A stretch of DNA of 64,000 nt from Muraenolepis orangiensis (lineage: Eukaryota; Chordata; Actinopteri; Gadiformes; Muraenolepididae): NCBI GenBank assembly GCA_027704905.1, contig CM051015.1:12076895-12140894 (forward strand), given 5' to 3'. This document shows, piece by piece, positions 62,501 through 64,000 of this stretch. How positions within the stretch are numbered: the stretch's first letter is position 1; every line of letters begins with the position of its first letter. The position numbers and the translations under genes were made by a program. The notes under the pieces were generated by a model. That model made no database searches. It saw only the letters and a program-made list of their open reading frames with translations, and was not told the DNA's origin.

Positions 62501-63509
62501 AAGGGCAGAGCCACTGATAGCAACCCTGCTGCACTGCAGGCATGAAAGCTGGCAGAGAGAACCCCAATCCATTTGGATTTAATGACCAGGAGAGGGCCAG
62601 AATCAGGCCGCAGCAGCCTAACTCATTCAGGCTGGGTGGATGTGTGGGTGGGTGGATGTGTGGGGTGGGTGGATGTGTGGGTGGATGGATGAATTTTTGT
62701 TCGTGAATGTCCTCATTTTCCCCAGCCTGGATGTGACAGGTGTAGAGTTGTAATGTGCGGATGGATGCGTGCGCATGTGGATAAGGATACATAACCATGT
62801 GATGTTATGTGAGATACTCACACAGAATGAAATACTCATGCAAAACGGAATCAAATATATTCAACAGAATATTATGTTCCATTCATTTGGACATCCTAAA
62901 TCTTTGTTGAACGTGGTCGTTTACATCCTTTCCCCACAAGATGGTGCTACAAGACAGACTGTGTTTAGCATACTGCACAATTTTTGAAAACAACTATGCC
63001 GGAAGCCTCTGCGAGTAGCTTACAGGCAACAGCCATATTACGCATATTACTGTGATACAGTAGTTATTCTAATTGCATTAGAAACCGTCCTGCCGGATGC
63101 CGAAAAGAAAAAGAACAACCGAAGCCATAAAGTCAAAAATTATTCAGTTATTGTGTAGTCAGATATATCTATCTTACAATATTAGTCATTTTGTTTGTCA
63201 TCCTCAATAATTGCCCGCGACAAACACTGCATTGCATTCAGCGTGTGTTGCTTGTCTTTACCAGCAGGGGGCATGCTTTGCCATGTTTTTTTTAAATATA
63301 TGAACCGCTGTAGCAATTCATTGTTTTTGTTTATAATACATCATCCGTTTACAAGACTGTGTTGGTTATTAAACCATTTGATAGTGAAATGAAAACCTTA
63401 TCAGATCACGATGGTTTGCTGTGTATTCATGCATTTCACGTTAGAATATTGTCACTGGCGTATGGGTTACGTTTTCGGTACGGCTGCAGAATACAGGTAG
63501 CCTACATTT

Positions 63510-63700
63510 AGATTCGATTCGATTCAAATGTATTGTCATTGCACAGCACAAGTACAGTACAGAGAAAATCATTTGGCATCTAACCAGAGTGCAAATGTTG
63601 CAGTAAAGTGCAGTCTACTATGACAGTCGACTAGGTATAAAAACTGTTCTAAGATAGTTCTAAGAAGTATAGAGTATAGTGAGAGATATATAGTGAGAGT
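63510..63700 (+). mobile_element. dispersed fish repeat (family 3), second copy
   Basis: Shares with 57734-57995 the ordered words TCAAATGTATTGTCATTG, GCACAAGTACAGTACAG, GGCATCTAACCAGAGTGCA and CGACTAGGTATAAAAACTG. Confidence 0.65.
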
Positions 63701-63798
63701 ACAGTGTGCAGCATTACTTTATGATGGGGGATCTAAAGCAATGCAATAAACTCCGTATTAGTTGTTGTTGAATAATTGTCCAAAGCAAGCGTTGCTAT

Positions 63799-63819
63799 GT
63801 GTGTCGGTGTGCGTGTGTG

Positions 63820-63875
<56 letters not shown>

Positions 63876-63882
63876 TGTGTGT
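63799..63882. repeat. (GT)n with GC variants
   Basis: GT repeat with a GTGC block at its 3' end, followed by GCTGCTGCTGCT. Confidence 0.95.
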
Positions 63883-63884
63883 CT

Positions 63885-64000
63885 CTGCTGCTGCTGCTCG
63901 GTCGGTGCTCAATTGGCACGTGGCCCAAATGGGTGGAGCGTAGCAGCAGTCGCCGCCGCCGCTGCGTTGCGTTGCTTTGCGTTGTTTTCTCCACCGCGCG
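63885..64000. promoter_or_regulatory. CpG-rich DNA at the window end
   Basis: GCTGCTGCTGCTCGG, GTCGCCGCCGCCGCTGCGTT and CCACCGCGCG are promoter/5'UTR-like in composition and may begin the next gene. The window stops before this can be judged. Confidence 0.2.

Overview
This is vertebrate nuclear DNA, most likely from a teleost fish. It carries one unmistakable vertebrate gene, SH3BP4, on the + strand. Its 963-residue product is split over four coding exons with GT-AG introns. A second + strand gene encodes a leucine-rich-repeat (LRR) single-pass membrane protein. The interspersed repeats are of fish type: a Rex3/RTE-like LINE tail ending in (GGAT)n, CR1/L2-like LINEs, tRNA-derived SINEs and hAT elements with 8-bp target-site duplications. 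Simple repeats are extremely dense. By my count of the listed tracts, about 4 to 4.5 kb of the 64 kb is microsatellite, mainly (CA/GT)n, (CT/GA)n and (TA)n. That recalls the load reported for gadiform fishes, but I cannot name the species.

Layout. 1-8.8 kb: repeats, several microsatellites and a possible conserved non-coding block. 8.8-10.6 kb: the LRR gene, with one coding exon (9437-10504), a likely upstream splice acceptor and a close poly(A) signal. 10.6-26.8 kb: intergenic DNA with a LINE 3' end, a hAT element (14174-14941), an orphan CpG-rich block (17.9-18.6 kb) and a broken LINE reverse transcriptase interrupted by another repeat (20.7-22.8 kb). 26.8-50.8 kb: SH3BP4, with a probable non-coding first exon (near 26817-26977, CRE motif upstream), a 10.4-kb first intron, coding exons at 37526-37649, 37745-40098, 49351-49539 and 49807-50031, and poly(A) signals near 50.65-50.76 kb. 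50.8-64 kb: no gene recognised; microsatellites, a GA-rich minisatellite block and more SINE/LINE pieces. The window ends in CpG-rich sequence that may begin another regulatory region.

The two genes lie in the same orientation about 16 kb apart. Nothing in the sequence shows that they work together. SH3BP4 is an intracellular endocytic adaptor and Rag-GTPase/mTORC1 regulator. The LRR protein should sit at the cell surface.

The most unusual material is structural. A 300-bp stretch in SH3BP4 intron 1 appears again, identical by eye, 2.3 kb downstream, and the second copy is flanked by a 39-bp direct duplication. There is also a striking set of near-perfect inverted repeats with loops of only 1-6 nt. 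In one case two copies of the same LINE show directly that about 126 bp was replaced by an inverted copy of adjacent sequence, the signature of replication template switching. A 24-copy, 24-bp minisatellite inside SH3BP4 is open in five of six frames.
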